Under the pieces are notes generated by a model. The model worked only from the letters and a program-made list of their open reading frames with translations. It was not told where the DNA came from and did not search any database. This document shows, piece after piece, positions 16,388 to 23,952 of a stretch of DNA of 64,000 bases. The position numbers were made by a program, and so were the translations under genes. Source of the stretch: Dactylosporangium fulvum (GTDB taxonomy: Bacteria; Actinomycetota; Actinomycetes; Mycobacteriales; Micromonosporaceae); the NCBI RefSeq assembly GCF_025137375.1, contig NZ_CP073720.1, positions 5,294,501-5,358,500 on the forward strand, given 5' to 3'. Every line of letters starts with the position of its first letter. Within the stretch, counting starts at the first letter, position 1.

Positions 16388-17471
16388 CTTCCTTCCCGGC
16401 CTCGAGCTCTGCGGCGTCTTCTACACCGAGGCGGTCCGGCCGCTGCTGGACACCGCCTACCCCGGCCTGCCGCACGCCGCCGCCCGGATCGGCGCCGGCT
16501 CCGACGTCCTCGGCTACGACACCGCCCGCTCCACCGACCACGACTGGGGCCCCCGGCTCACCCTGTTCCTCACCCCCGACGACCTGGCCCGCCACGGCCC
16601 CGCCATCGACACCCTGCTGCGGGACCGGCTGCCCAAACAGGTACGGGGCTGGCCGACCCACTTCGCACCACCCGGCGAACGGGTCCGGGTCATGACCCCG
16701 ACCACCGGGCCCGTCGCGCACCGCGTCGACCTCACCACCGTCGCCGCGTTCAGCACCGGGCACCTCGGCCTGCCCGGCGGGCCCCGCACCGCCCGCGACT
16801 GGCTCGGCATCCCCGGCCAGCGGCTCCTGGAGACCACCGCCGGCACCGTCTACCACGACACCACCGGCGAGCTCACCACCCTCCGGCAGCGGCTCGCCTG
16901 GTACCCCGACGACGTGTGGCGGTACCTGCTCGCCGCCCAGTGGACGGTCGTCGCGCAGGAGGAGGCGTTCCCCGGCCGGGCCGCCGAAGCCGGCGACGAC
17001 CTCGGCAGCCGGATCGTCGCCGCGCGGCTCGCCCGGGCCGTCATGCGGCTCGCGCTGCTGCTCGACCGGCGCTACCCGCCGTACAGCAAATGGCTCGGCA
17101 CCGCCTACGCCACGCTGCGGCTGCCGTGGCCGCTGGCCGGCGCGCTCACCACCGGCGACCCCGGCCGGCGGCAGGAGCTGCTGTGCGACGCGTACGAGGC
17201 CGCCGGCCGGTGGCAGAACGACCTCGGGCTCGCCGATCCCGTCGACCCGGGCCGCCGCCCCTTCCACGACCGGCCGTTCCCGGTCGTCGACGCCGCCCGG
17301 TACGCGGCCGCGCTCACCGCCCGCATCCGTGACCCGCAGCTGTCCGGCCTGCCGCTGATCGGGGGCATCGACCAGTACGCCGACAGCACCGACGTGCTGA
17401 TGCGGCCGCAGCTGTGCCACGCCCTCATAGCCGCCGCGTACCACGCGGAGGGTTTTTCGGCTCTGCGCTGA
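16380..17471 (+). CDS. DUF4037 nucleotidyltransferase-fold protein
   Basis: 363 aa. The N-terminal part carries a nucleotidyltransferase-like motif, RIGAGSDVLGYDTARSTDHDW, with Asp residues placed for metal binding. The middle and C-terminal parts match DUF4037 (LAWYPDDVWRYLLAAQW, YPPYSKWLGTAYATL). Proteins of this group resemble aminoglycoside nucleotidyltransferases, but no substrate is known. Overlap with the kinase-like gene upstream suggests a joint function. ATG start at 16380 has CGTCGTCGATG context without a clear ribosome-binding site, consistent with translational coupling. Confidence 0.75.
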   Translation: MTDFLPGLELCGVFYTEAVRPLLDTAYPGLPHAAARIGAGSDVLGYDTARSTDHDWGPRLTLFLTPDDLARHGPAIDTLLRDRLPKQVRGWPTHFAPPGERVRVMTPTTGPVAHRVDLTTVAAFSTGHLGLPGGPRTARDWLGIPGQRLLETTAGTVYHDTTGELTTLRQRLAWYPDDVWRYLLAAQWTVVAQEEAFPGRAAEAGDDLGSRIVAARLARAVMRLALLLDRRYPPYSKWLGTAYATLRLPWPLAGALTTGDPGRRQELLCDAYEAAGRWQNDLGLADPVDPGRRPFHDRPFPVVDAARYAAALTARIRDPQLSGLPLIGGIDQYADSTDVLMRPQLCHALIAAAYHAEGFSALR

Positions 17472-17512
17472 CGGGGCGGGCAACGGCCGGCCCGGCGGAT
17501 ACCGTCGGAGCG

Positions 17513-18061
17513 GTGAAGACGTTCTGGCTCGACCGCGACCACCACCGGTACCGGGACCGGGTCCGCGCCGGGCAGGAGGCGTTCGCGGACACCCTCGGCG
17601 ACATCGCCCCGGTCGCGTTCGCCTGCGTCGCCTGGACCCTGGCGATCCCGCCCGCCCTCGACCCCGGTTACGTCCGCTGGCACCGGCGGGTCCTGTCCGC
17701 CGGCTGCGACCGCAACCCCTTCGACGGCGGCCTCACCGCCCGCGTCGAGCTCGTCTCACCGCTGCCCGCCGAGCTCACCGCCAGCCGCACCTGGTGGCGC
17801 GACCGCGGCTGGCGCGGCTGGCCCGAACTGTTCGGCCAGTTCGTCCAGCCCACCGACCGTGACCTCAGCCGCAACCCGCACCTGCGGGCCACCCTGCTCG
17901 TGGAGGCGCCGCTGCCGCTCGACGGGCTGCCGGCCGCACCCGAGGACCCCGCCGGCGTCGAGGCCGCCGCCGAGCTGGCCGTCACCGTCCTCGTCCGTGA
18001 CCTCGACGACCTCATCGGGCCGGTCCTCCAGCAGCTCGACACCGACCGCGCCGTCACCTGA
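17513..18061 (+). CDS. Hypothetical protein
   Basis: 182 aa, no family recognised. Begins MKTFWLDRDHHRYRDRVRAG; contains several WW/W-rich turns (TWWRDRGWRGWPELFGQF) and acidic C-terminal helices. No signal peptide or membrane helix, so cytosolic. The open frame extends 33 codons upstream over the DUF4037 stop, but the GTG at 17513, preceded by a short GGAG, gives a 41-base gap and a sensible protein start. Codon use is typical of the neighbours. Confidence 0.6.
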   Translation: MKTFWLDRDHHRYRDRVRAGQEAFADTLGDIAPVAFACVAWTLAIPPALDPGYVRWHRRVLSAGCDRNPFDGGLTARVELVSPLPAELTASRTWWRDRGWRGWPELFGQFVQPTDRDLSRNPHLRATLLVEAPLPLDGLPAAPEDPAGVEAAAELAVTVLVRDLDDLIGPVLQQLDTDRAVT

Positions 18062-18133
18062 TCGCGCCAACTGGCATTCGTCCACCTGGAATAGCGCTTG
18101 TGCATCCACCGGTGAAGTTGCGAAGGTCCACCG

Positions 18134-18616
18134 GTGGACGTTCGACCCCTGACCGGCGACGACTGGCGCCTCAAACGCGACCTGCGGCTCACCGCGCTCC
18201 AGGACAGCCCGAAGGCGTTCGCCAGCACGTTCGCGCGGGAGGTGCACCGCACCGAGGCCGAATGGCGCGACTGGCCCCGCCCCGGCGCGTACTTCGCCGC
18301 GTTCGCCCCGCAGGACGGCGCCGGTGAAGTGCCGGTCGGTATCGCCGGCGCCTGGGTCAGCGCCGTCAACCCGGACACCACCCACCTCATCAGCATGTGG
18401 GTCGCCCCCGAGGCCCGCGGTCGCCGCGTCGCCGCCCGCCTCGTCGACGCGGTCGTCGGCTGGGCCCGCGACAACGGCGGCGCCGTCGTCGAGCTCGAGG
18501 TCGCCCCCGGCAACGACGCCGCGATGGCCGCCTACCTGCGGTACGGCTTCACCGTCGTCGACCGTGAGCCGTACACCCCGGGCGGCACCGTCCTCCAGCG
18601 CCCCGTCACCCCCTGA
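18134..18616 (+). CDS. GNAT family N-acetyltransferase
   Basis: 160 aa single GNAT domain using acetyl-CoA. Motif A is LISMWVAPEARGRRVAARLVDAVVGWA (R-G-R-R-V-A as the pyrophosphate loop), and motif B ends in AMAAYLRYGFTVVDRE, where the Tyr is the usual general acid. Substrate unknown; the LTALQDSPKAFASTF segment is common in GNATs of the ribosomal-protein or small-molecule amine type. GTG start lies inside the 12-bp palindrome TCCACCGGTGGA (18128-18139), and a related CCACCGGTG lies 26 bases upstream, a possible operator. Confidence 0.82.
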   Translation: MDVRPLTGDDWRLKRDLRLTALQDSPKAFASTFAREVHRTEAEWRDWPRPGAYFAAFAPQDGAGEVPVGIAGAWVSAVNPDTTHLISMWVAPEARGRRVAARLVDAVVGWARDNGGAVVELEVAPGNDAAMAAYLRYGFTVVDREPYTPGGTVLQRPVTP

Positions 18617-18683
18617 CACCGCTCCCCGGCCGGACGATCGTGCCGACATCCGCGCCCGTAACCACCCGTGCTGATAGGACGGG

Positions 18684-18710
18684 TGTCGAGAACGCGGCGC
18701 CGGCTCCGTC
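18684..18710 (+). promoter_or_regulatory. ECF42-type promoter of the DGPF gene
   Basis: TGTCGA (18684-18689), 17 bases, then CGTC (18707-18710). This is the motif reported for ECF42 sigma factors (TGTCGA at -35 and CGA/TC at -10), sitting about 50 bases upstream of the DGPF gene and its downstream ECF42 gene. It implies direct autoregulation. Confidence 0.68.
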
Positions 18711-18762
18711 CCAGGGGCACGAGCGGCCGTGACGGGCCGCGTGACGACGAAGGAGCACTACC

Positions 18763-19170
18763 GTGAAGTACCTGCTGCTGAAGCACTACCGAGGTGGCCC
18801 GGCCCCGGCTGTCGACTGGACGCCGATGGACCGGTGGACGCCGGAGGAGATCGACGCGCACATGCAGTTCATGCGCGACTTCGCGGCCCGCCTGGAGGAG
18901 ACGGGTGAGTTCGTCGACGGCCAGGCACTGGCGCCCGAGGGCGCGTTCGTGCGGTACGACGGCGAGGGGCGCCCACCGGTGACCGACGGTCCGTTCGCCG
19001 AGACCAAGGATCTCATCGCCGGCTGGATGATCATCGACGTGGAGTCCTGGGATCGTGCGGTCCAGCTGGCCGGGGAGCTGTCCGCCGCGCCGGGGGCCGG
19101 CGGCGAGCCGATCCACGAGTGGCTCGAGGTTCGACCGTTTCTCACCGAGTCGCCCACGGTCACCGAGTGA
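18763..19170 (+). CDS. YCII-related DGPF domain protein
   Basis: 135 aa protein of the YCII/DGPF family, named after the motif seen here as VTDGPFAETKDLIAGW. These ferredoxin-like fold proteins are the constant genetic partners of ECF42 sigma factors; their reaction is unknown. ATG start with AAGGAG upstream at good spacing. The last codons overlap the sigma factor GTG by four bases. The matching ECF42 promoter lies just upstream. Confidence 0.88.
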   Translation: MKYLLLKHYRGGPAPAVDWTPMDRWTPEEIDAHMQFMRDFAARLEETGEFVDGQALAPEGAFVRYDGEGRPPVTDGPFAETKDLIAGWMIIDVESWDRAVQLAGELSAAPGAGGEPIHEWLEVRPFLTESPTVTE

Positions 19171-20312
19171 CTGAGTCGCTGCTGCGGGAGCTCGTGCCCG
19201 CGGTGATCGGTGTCCTCGTCCGGCGCGGAGCCGACTTCGCGTCGGCCGAGGACGCCGTGCAGGAAGCCCTGATCCGGGCGCTGGAAACCTGGCCGGACGA
19301 TCCGCCGCGTGATCCGAAGGGATGGCTCGTCGCGGTCGCGTGGCGCAAGTTTCTCGACGCCGCCCGTGCCGAGGCGTCGCGGCGGGGGCGGGAGCTCGCC
19401 GTGGAGGCCGAGCCTCCCGCCGGGCCGGCGCCCGCCACGGACGACACGCTGCGGCTCTACTTCCTGTGTGCGCACCCCACCCTGCCGCGGACCTCGGCCG
19501 TCGCGCTGACGCTGCGCGCGGTCGGCGGCCTGACCACCCGGCAGATCGCGACGGCGTACCTCGTCCCCGAGGCGACCATGGCGCAGCGGATCAGCCGGGC
19601 CAAGCGGCGGATCGCCGGGCTGCCGCTCGACCAGCCCGGCGATCTCGGGACGGTGCTGCGCGTGCTCTACCTCGTCTTCAACGAGGGGTACAGCGGAAAC
19701 GTCGACCTGGCGGCCGAGGCGATCCGCCTCACCCGCCAGGTCGACGCCCTGACCGACGAGCCCGAGGTCGCGGGGCTGCTCGCGCTCATGCTGCTGCACC
19801 ATGCGCGCCGCGCGTCCCGCACCGGCCCGGGAGGTCGCCTGGTGCCGCTCGGTGAGCAGGACCGATCGCGCTGGGACACCGGCCTGATCGCCGAGGGGGT
19901 GACGATGCTGCAGGCCGCGCTGGCCCGCGACCGGCTGGGCGAATATCAGGCGCAGGCCGCGATCGCCGCCCTGCACGCGGACGCCCGCAGCGCCGCCGAG
20001 ACGGACTGGGTGCAGATCGTGGAGTGGTACGACGAACTGCTGCTCCTCACCGGCAGCCCGGTGGTGCGGCTCAACCGCGCGGTCGCGGTCGGGGAGGCCG
20101 ACGGACCGCAGGCCGGCCTGGCGGCGTTGGCTGACGTGAGCCCCGACCTGCCCCGTTACGCCGCGGTGACGGCATATCTGCACGAACGCGCCGGTGACCT
20201 CGAACGTGCCGCCGGGCTGTATGCCGAGGCCTCCCGTGTCGCTACCAGCGTGCCGGAGCGTGACCACCTCACTCGAGAGGCCGCGCGGGTGCGGCAACTG
20301 CTGCGCCGGTGA
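19167..20312 (+). CDS. ECF42 RNA polymerase sigma factor with C-terminal extension
   Basis: 381 aa. Sigma region 2 covers about residues 8-70 (DAVQEALIRALETW and WLVAVAWRKFLDAAR), region 4 about 105-160 (TTRQIATAYLVPEATMAQRISRAKRRI). The rest is the DUF6596/TPR-like C-terminal extension typical of ECF42, with LYLVFNEGYSGN and repeated helical hairpins. No anti-sigma factor is encoded nearby; in this group the C-terminal extension is thought to control activity. The GTG at 19167 overlaps the upstream stop; an open frame starting at 19119 overlaps the DGPF gene and was not chosen. Confidence 0.88.
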   Translation: MTESLLRELVPAVIGVLVRRGADFASAEDAVQEALIRALETWPDDPPRDPKGWLVAVAWRKFLDAARAEASRRGRELAVEAEPPAGPAPATDDTLRLYFLCAHPTLPRTSAVALTLRAVGGLTTRQIATAYLVPEATMAQRISRAKRRIAGLPLDQPGDLGTVLRVLYLVFNEGYSGNVDLAAEAIRLTRQVDALTDEPEVAGLLALMLLHHARRASRTGPGGRLVPLGEQDRSRWDTGLIAEGVTMLQAALARDRLGEYQAQAAIAALHADARSAAETDWVQIVEWYDELLLLTGSPVVRLNRAVAVGEADGPQAGLAALADVSPDLPRYAAVTAYLHERAGDLERAAGLYAEASRVATSVPERDHLTREAARVRQLLRR

Positions 20313-20426
20313 GGGCGGATGGCTCTTCAGCGGTCGACGTCTGGCTGAACGGGTGAGGCGTTTTGCATGATTCGCGGCATTTGGCTACATATCGTAATCG
20401 CGTCATTACGACACGAGGGGGAGTCA

Positions 20427-20789
20427 ATGATGCGAAACACGCAACGGATCCTGGCCCTGGCGGGCATGACGCTGGCCGCGGGCGCGGTCCTCGGCATGAA
20501 CGCCACCGTGGCATCGGCCGCCACCACCAAGGGCGGCCAGGTGACCGTCGCGCAGCCGGGTCCGGGCGACCGGGGCGGCGACGGCCGCAACGACAACCGG
20601 GACCACCGCAAGAAGCGGGACCGCCACTGGACGGTCGGCCACTACGCCAACAAGAAGCTGTGCAACTGGGTCGGCATGGCCGGCGAGTGGCGGGGCCGCT
20701 GGGACGACTACGACTGCTACAAGACCAAGTCGCGGAAGGGCTACGTCCTGGTCGCCCACGACTACCGCGGCCGCGGCGACCGCCGATAA
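20427..20789 (+). CDS. Small secreted basic/acidic protein
   Basis: 120 aa. The N-terminus MMRNTQRILALAGMTLAAG, followed by AVLGMNATVASAATT, is a clear signal peptide with likely cleavage after ASA. The mature part is about 86 residues: a charged, disordered stretch (DRGGDGRNDNRDHRKKRDR), then a compact segment with two cysteines (KLCNWVGMAGEWRGRWDDYDCYK) that could form one disulfide. No known family. A strong GAGGGGGAG precedes the tandem ATGATG start at 20427. It ends next to a convergent terminator hairpin. Confidence 0.72.
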   Translation: MMRNTQRILALAGMTLAAGAVLGMNATVASAATTKGGQVTVAQPGPGDRGGDGRNDNRDHRKKRDRHWTVGHYANKKLCNWVGMAGEWRGRWDDYDCYKTKSRKGYVLVAHDYRGRGDRR

Positions 20790-20795
20790 CGCACG

Positions 20796-22064
20796 TCACA
20801 GCGGGCGGCTTCCCGAGGTCTCGGGGGGCCGCCCGCTGCGCGTCCCGGCCGGCGACGCCATCCGCTGAGCGGCGCGGGCCGGCGCGAGCAGCAGCGCACC
20901 CAGCGCGGCCGCCGCCAGCTGGCTCACCGCGAGCGCCGCCGCCAGGGCCGCCACCGGCGCATCCGCGAACAGCGTGAACACCGCCGCGCCCAGCGACGCC
21001 GCCGTCAGCTTGAGACCGGCGCCGAGCGTGAAGACCTGCGTCCGCGTGTGCGGCGGGGCCTCCGCCGAACGCACCTGCAGTACCGCCGCCAGCAACGGAC
21101 CGTCGAAGAACCCCGCCACGGCGAACAGGCCCACCAGCAGCGGCCAACCCTCCGCGAACGGCACCGCGGCGAGGACCACCCCGCCCGCCACCAGGCAGGC
21201 CAGCACCACCCGATGCGGCGCGGACCGCACCGGCCGGCGCGCCACCAGCAGCGAACCCGCCAGCGCACCCGCCCCGAGCGCCGTCACCAGCAGGCCACCG
21301 CCGGCGGCGTGCCCGGCCCGGCTGCCCAGCAGCACCGCGACCGGCGTCAGGATGCCGAGCCCGAACGACGCGACACACGTCGCCGCCGTCACCGCCCGCA
21401 GCGGCCGGCTCACCACGATCGCCCGGAAACCGTCCCGCAGGTCGTCGGTGAATCGGGTCTGCGGACGCCGCCCGGCCCGGCCGCCGACACTGAGCAGCAG
21501 TGCCGCCGCCGCGAGACACACCGCCGTCAACGCCCCCGCCGCCCACGGCACACCCAGCGTCGCGACCAGCGCCGCACCGACCGCCGGGCCGGCGATCTCG
21601 GCCACGTTGTACGTCGCCGCGTCCAGCCCCCGCGCCCGCGCCCGGCCCGGCTCCGGCACCACGTCGTCGAGACGGCTCGACAACCCACCGAAGATCATCG
21701 GGCCGCAGCAGCCGGTGACCAGCGCCAACACCAGCACCACCCCGATCGGTGCCCGGCCCAGCGCCAGCAGCGCCCCGCCGAGCGCGGCGGCGAACAGCGC
21801 CGCGAACCCGGCATGGACCAGCCGGGGCCGGCGCGCCCGGTCCGTGACCAGGCCGACGAACGGGCCGGCCAGCACGTGCGGCACCAGCATCGCGGCCAGC
21901 GCCAGCGAACCCGGCGCCGGGCTGCCGTACACCCGCACCGCCGCCAGCACGATCACGACCGCCGCACCCGCGTCCGCCGTCCGGGCCAGCGTCGCCGCCG
22001 CCAGCAGGCGCGGCAGGGGTCCGATCACCGGCCCACCGTAGAGGATCGCCGGTGCGGTGTTCAT
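20796..22064 (-). CDS. MFS transporter
   Basis: 422 aa, twelve predicted membrane helices, major facilitator fold. The loop between helices 2 and 3 has GLVTDRARRPRLVHAG, matching the MFS motif A pattern. No substrate can be read from the sequence; the closest style is that of small drug or metabolite exporters. It is transcribed towards the secreted-protein gene and divergently from the STAS gene, with 33 bases between starts. Confidence 0.78.
   Translation of the reverse strand: MNTAPAILYGGPVIGPLPRLLAAATLARTADAGAAVVIVLAAVRVYGSPAPGSLALAAMLVPHVLAGPFVGLVTDRARRPRLVHAGFAALFAAALGGALLALGRAPIGVVLVLALVTGCCGPMIFGGLSSRLDDVVPEPGRARARGLDAATYNVAEIAGPAVGAALVATLGVPWAAGALTAVCLAAAALLLSVGGRAGRRPQTRFTDDLRDGFRAIVVSRPLRAVTAATCVASFGLGILTPVAVLLGSRAGHAAGGGLLVTALGAGALAGSLLVARRPVRSAPHRVVLACLVAGGVVLAAVPFAEGWPLLVGLFAVAGFFDGPLLAAVLQVRSAEAPPHTRTQVFTLGAGLKLTAASLGAAVFTLFADAPVAALAAALAVSQLAAAALGALLLAPARAAQRMASPAGTRSGRPPETSGSRPL
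20799..20838. terminator. Long shared terminator hairpin between convergent genes
   Basis: CAGCGGGCGGC (20799-20809) pairs with GCCGCCCGCTG (20828-20838), and inside it CCCGAG pairs with CTCGGG. It lies after the secreted-protein gene and inside the last codons of the MFS gene on the opposite strand, so it can stop transcription from both sides. Confidence 0.65.
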
Positions 22065-22097
22065 GCGAGTTCGCGCCCGCGGGCGGACGATCGGAGC

Positions 22098-22430
22098 ATG
22101 GATGTCGCAGTGAGCAACCGGAAAGACGGCACCGTCTTAGTGACGGTGTCCGGCACGATTGACATCGACACCGCACCCGCGCTGCGCTCAGCGATGGAAG
22201 GGCTGCTCGACGACGGCCGCAACCGCATCGTCGTCGACCTCAGCGGCGTCGACTTCTGCGACTCCGTCGGGCTGGGCACTTTCGCATACAGTCACAATCA
22301 CTGCGTCGAGCACGGTGGGTTCCTGCGGCTCGCGGCGCCGTCACCGTTTCTGGCCCGGCTGCTGGCCACCGTCGGGCTGGCCGGGCGGATCCCCGTCCAC
22401 GCCACCGTCACCGACGCGCTGCCGACCTGA
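22098..22430 (+). CDS. STAS domain anti-sigma factor antagonist
   Basis: 110 aa, a stand-alone STAS domain like SpoIIAA/RsbV. The phosphorylatable serine is in VDFCDSVGLGTF near residue 57. Such proteins, when unphosphorylated, bind an RsbW-type anti-sigma kinase and release a SigB/SigF-type sigma factor. No kinase or phosphatase partner is encoded beside it. ATG at 22098 with a CGGAGC upstream. Its last 23 bases overlap the end of the convergent gene. Confidence 0.85.
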   Translation: MDVAVSNRKDGTVLVTVSGTIDIDTAPALRSAMEGLLDDGRNRIVVDLSGVDFCDSVGLGTFAYSHNHCVEHGGFLRLAAPSPFLARLLATVGLAGRIPVHATVTDALPT

Positions 22431-23268
22431 CCGGCCCCGCCGAGCCCGCCCAGTGTGCCGGGCGGGTCAGCCGCGCCGGCAACCGGGTCGCGGCGTCGCC
22501 TCGGGCCGCGTCGAGCTGCGACTGGATGAGGAACAGCGCCCCCTCCAGGTCCGCGCCGCGGACGTCCGCGCCGCGCAGGTCAGCGCCGATCACGTCGGCC
22601 CGGCGCAGGTCCGCGCCGCGCAGGTCGGCACCGACGAGCAACGCACCCCGCAGCGCGGCGCACTGCAGGTCGGCGTCGCGCAGGTCGGCACCGATCAGGT
22701 CACCTCCGCGACGCTCCACGATCCGCCGCCCGTTGCGTCGGCGCGTGCTGGCCGGGCGTGCCGCCCGCGCCAGCTCACTGGCCCGCCGCAGCAGCGGCAC
22801 GAACCCCGCCCGGTGCCGCTCCACGTCGACGGCCAGCAGCGCCTCGGCGTCGCGGCCGGTCAGCTCCGCCGTCGCGGCGACCGCGGCGTCGAGGTCCGAC
22901 CGCAGCGGCCCCGCCTCGGGCAGGTCGCGGGCCTCGGTGAGATACCACAACAGCTCGTGCAACTGCCGCATCACGGCGAAGACGCCGAACATCTGCCGCG
23001 CCGAACCGGGATGGGTGCGCCAGTCCCGGCCGCCGAACGTCACCTGCGCGACCCGCTGCCCGGCGCCGAAGCAGTCGAAGACCGTGCAGCCGGGAAACCC
23101 CCGCTGCCGCAGCTCGGTGTGGATGCCGCAGCGGAACCCGTCGCCGAGATTCGGGCAGGCGTGCCCTGCCGGCTTGTCGATCGCGAAGTCCGCGGACCGC
23201 GCGAACGCCGGCGCGACGCAGCACAGCCCGAAGCAGCGGCCGCAGTCCGCGCGGAGCGGGTCGGTCAC
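22408..23268 (-). CDS. Cys-cluster protein with C-terminal pentapeptide repeats
   Basis: 286 aa with an unusual build. The first 65 residues hold nine cysteines (CGRCFGLCC, HACPNLGDGFRCGIH, GCTVFDCFGAG), in a pattern suited to metal or Fe-S binding. A helical middle follows (about 85-175). Residues about 190-245 are a right-handed pentapeptide-repeat stretch of A(D/A)LxG units (GADLRDADLQCAALRGA, and more). Pentapeptide repeats can mimic DNA (MfpA/Qnr) but most are of unknown role. Starts at a GTG/ATG region 35 bases before the hairpin that ends rbpA. Convergent overlap with the STAS gene. Confidence 0.75.
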   Translation of the reverse strand: MTDPLRADCGRCFGLCCVAPAFARSADFAIDKPAGHACPNLGDGFRCGIHTELRQRGFPGCTVFDCFGAGQRVAQVTFGGRDWRTHPGSARQMFGVFAVMRQLHELLWYLTEARDLPEAGPLRSDLDAAVAATAELTGRDAEALLAVDVERHRAGFVPLLRRASELARAARPASTRRRNGRRIVERRGGDLIGADLRDADLQCAALRGALLVGADLRGADLRRADVIGADLRGADVRGADLEGALFLIQSQLDAARGDAATRLPARLTRPAHWAGSAGPVRSAARR

Positions 23269-23303
23269 GGTGCTGTGGTTCCTTCCCTCGGATGTCCGGT
23301 GCC

Positions 23304-23358
23304 GTGTTCAGGGCGAGGCCCCGGCGACCTGGTGCGGGTCGCCGGGGCCTCGCCCTGA
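23304..23358 (-). terminator. 24-bp perfect hairpin after rbpA
   Basis: Positions 23304-23327 are perfectly complementary to 23335-23358 around a 7-base loop. It starts 13 bases after the rbpA stop on the minus strand and sits before the Cys/pentapeptide gene. No T-run follows. Likely the rbpA terminator; its length and perfection are unusual. Confidence 0.72.
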
Positions 23359-23371
23359 ACAAACGGTGCGG

Positions 23372-23716
23372 CTACGCGGAACGACCGCGGCGCATCCGGA
23401 CCTCTTCGAGACGCTCGTTGAGAATGTCCTCGAGCTCCGCGATCGAGCGGCGCTCGAGCAGCATGTCCCAGTGTGTGCGCGGGGGCTTGGCCTTCTTCTG
23501 CTCCGGCTCGCTGCCGTCGACCAGCCGCGCGACGCTGCCGTCGAACTTGCACTCCCAGGTCATCGGGACCTCGGCGTCGACAGCGAACGGCACCTCGAAC
23601 TGATGCCCCTTGGCGCACAGGTATTCTCGGGTCTGACGCGGAGCCAGCTCGGTGTTGCGGTCGGACTCGTAGCTGACGGCTCCGAGACGGCTGCCGCGCA
23701 GCATGCGCTCGCCCAT
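23372..23716 (-). CDS. rbpA: RNA polymerase-binding protein RbpA
   Basis: 114 aa, the essential or near-essential actinobacterial transcription factor that binds group 1/2 sigma factors and stabilises the open complex. All parts are visible: the N-terminal tail and core (MGERMLRGSRLGAVSYES), the zinc-type core with CAKGHQFEVPFAVDAEVPMTWEC (two Cys plus His), the basic linker QKKAKPPRTHWDML, and the sigma-interacting domain LERRSIAELEDILNERLEEVR. The ATG at 23716 has GAAGGGGAAG upstream; an open frame runs on to 23770 through the promoter. In mycobacteria and streptomycetes it lies close to ppm/fxsA. Confidence 0.95.
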   Translation of the reverse strand: MGERMLRGSRLGAVSYESDRNTELAPRQTREYLCAKGHQFEVPFAVDAEVPMTWECKFDGSVARLVDGSEPEQKKAKPPRTHWDMLLERRSIAELEDILNERLEEVRMRRGRSA

Positions 23717-23759
23717 GGTCGGTCTTCCCCTTCGAATCGTGTTGCGCTTCGCTGTAACC

Positions 23760-23787
23760 AACGACGCCACGTGGTCTGACGATTCCC
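23760..23787 (-). promoter_or_regulatory. SigR/SigH-like promoter of rbpA
   Basis: On the minus strand GGGAAT (23787-23782), 19 bases, then GTT (23762-23760). This is close to the thiol-stress SigR consensus GGGAAT-N18-GTT, one base longer. rbpA of Streptomyces is a known SigR target. About 40 bases upstream of the ATG. Confidence 0.55.
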
Positions 23788-23872
23788 ACCGCGGGCGGGC
23801 AGATTACACCACCTACCCGGGACAGCGGTAGGGGAGCCGCCGGGTCGGTACCCTGATTTTACGTGGAGTTTC

Positions 23873-23900
23873 CATGATCGACCAGTTGCCTGGAATCGTG
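23873..23900. repeat. Solo REP-like palindrome
   Basis: CATGAT and ATCGTG flank CCAG-TTGC-CTGG, an imperfect palindrome in the gap between rbpA and the coiled-coil gene. It resembles the outer arms of the palindromic repeats at 30.4, 46.8 and 47.1 kb. Confidence 0.35.
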
Positions 23901-23952
23901 TCGAGATTCACCTCGGGTAGTTTCGGCAGGTCACCCGCGTTGTTGACAGTTC

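Noticed and set aside
18105..18139. CCACCGGTG direct repeats and TCCACCGGTGGA palindrome as an operator of the GNAT gene
   Set aside because: Short, very GC-rich palindromes are frequent here, and the palindrome covers the start codon itself. Left as a remark only.
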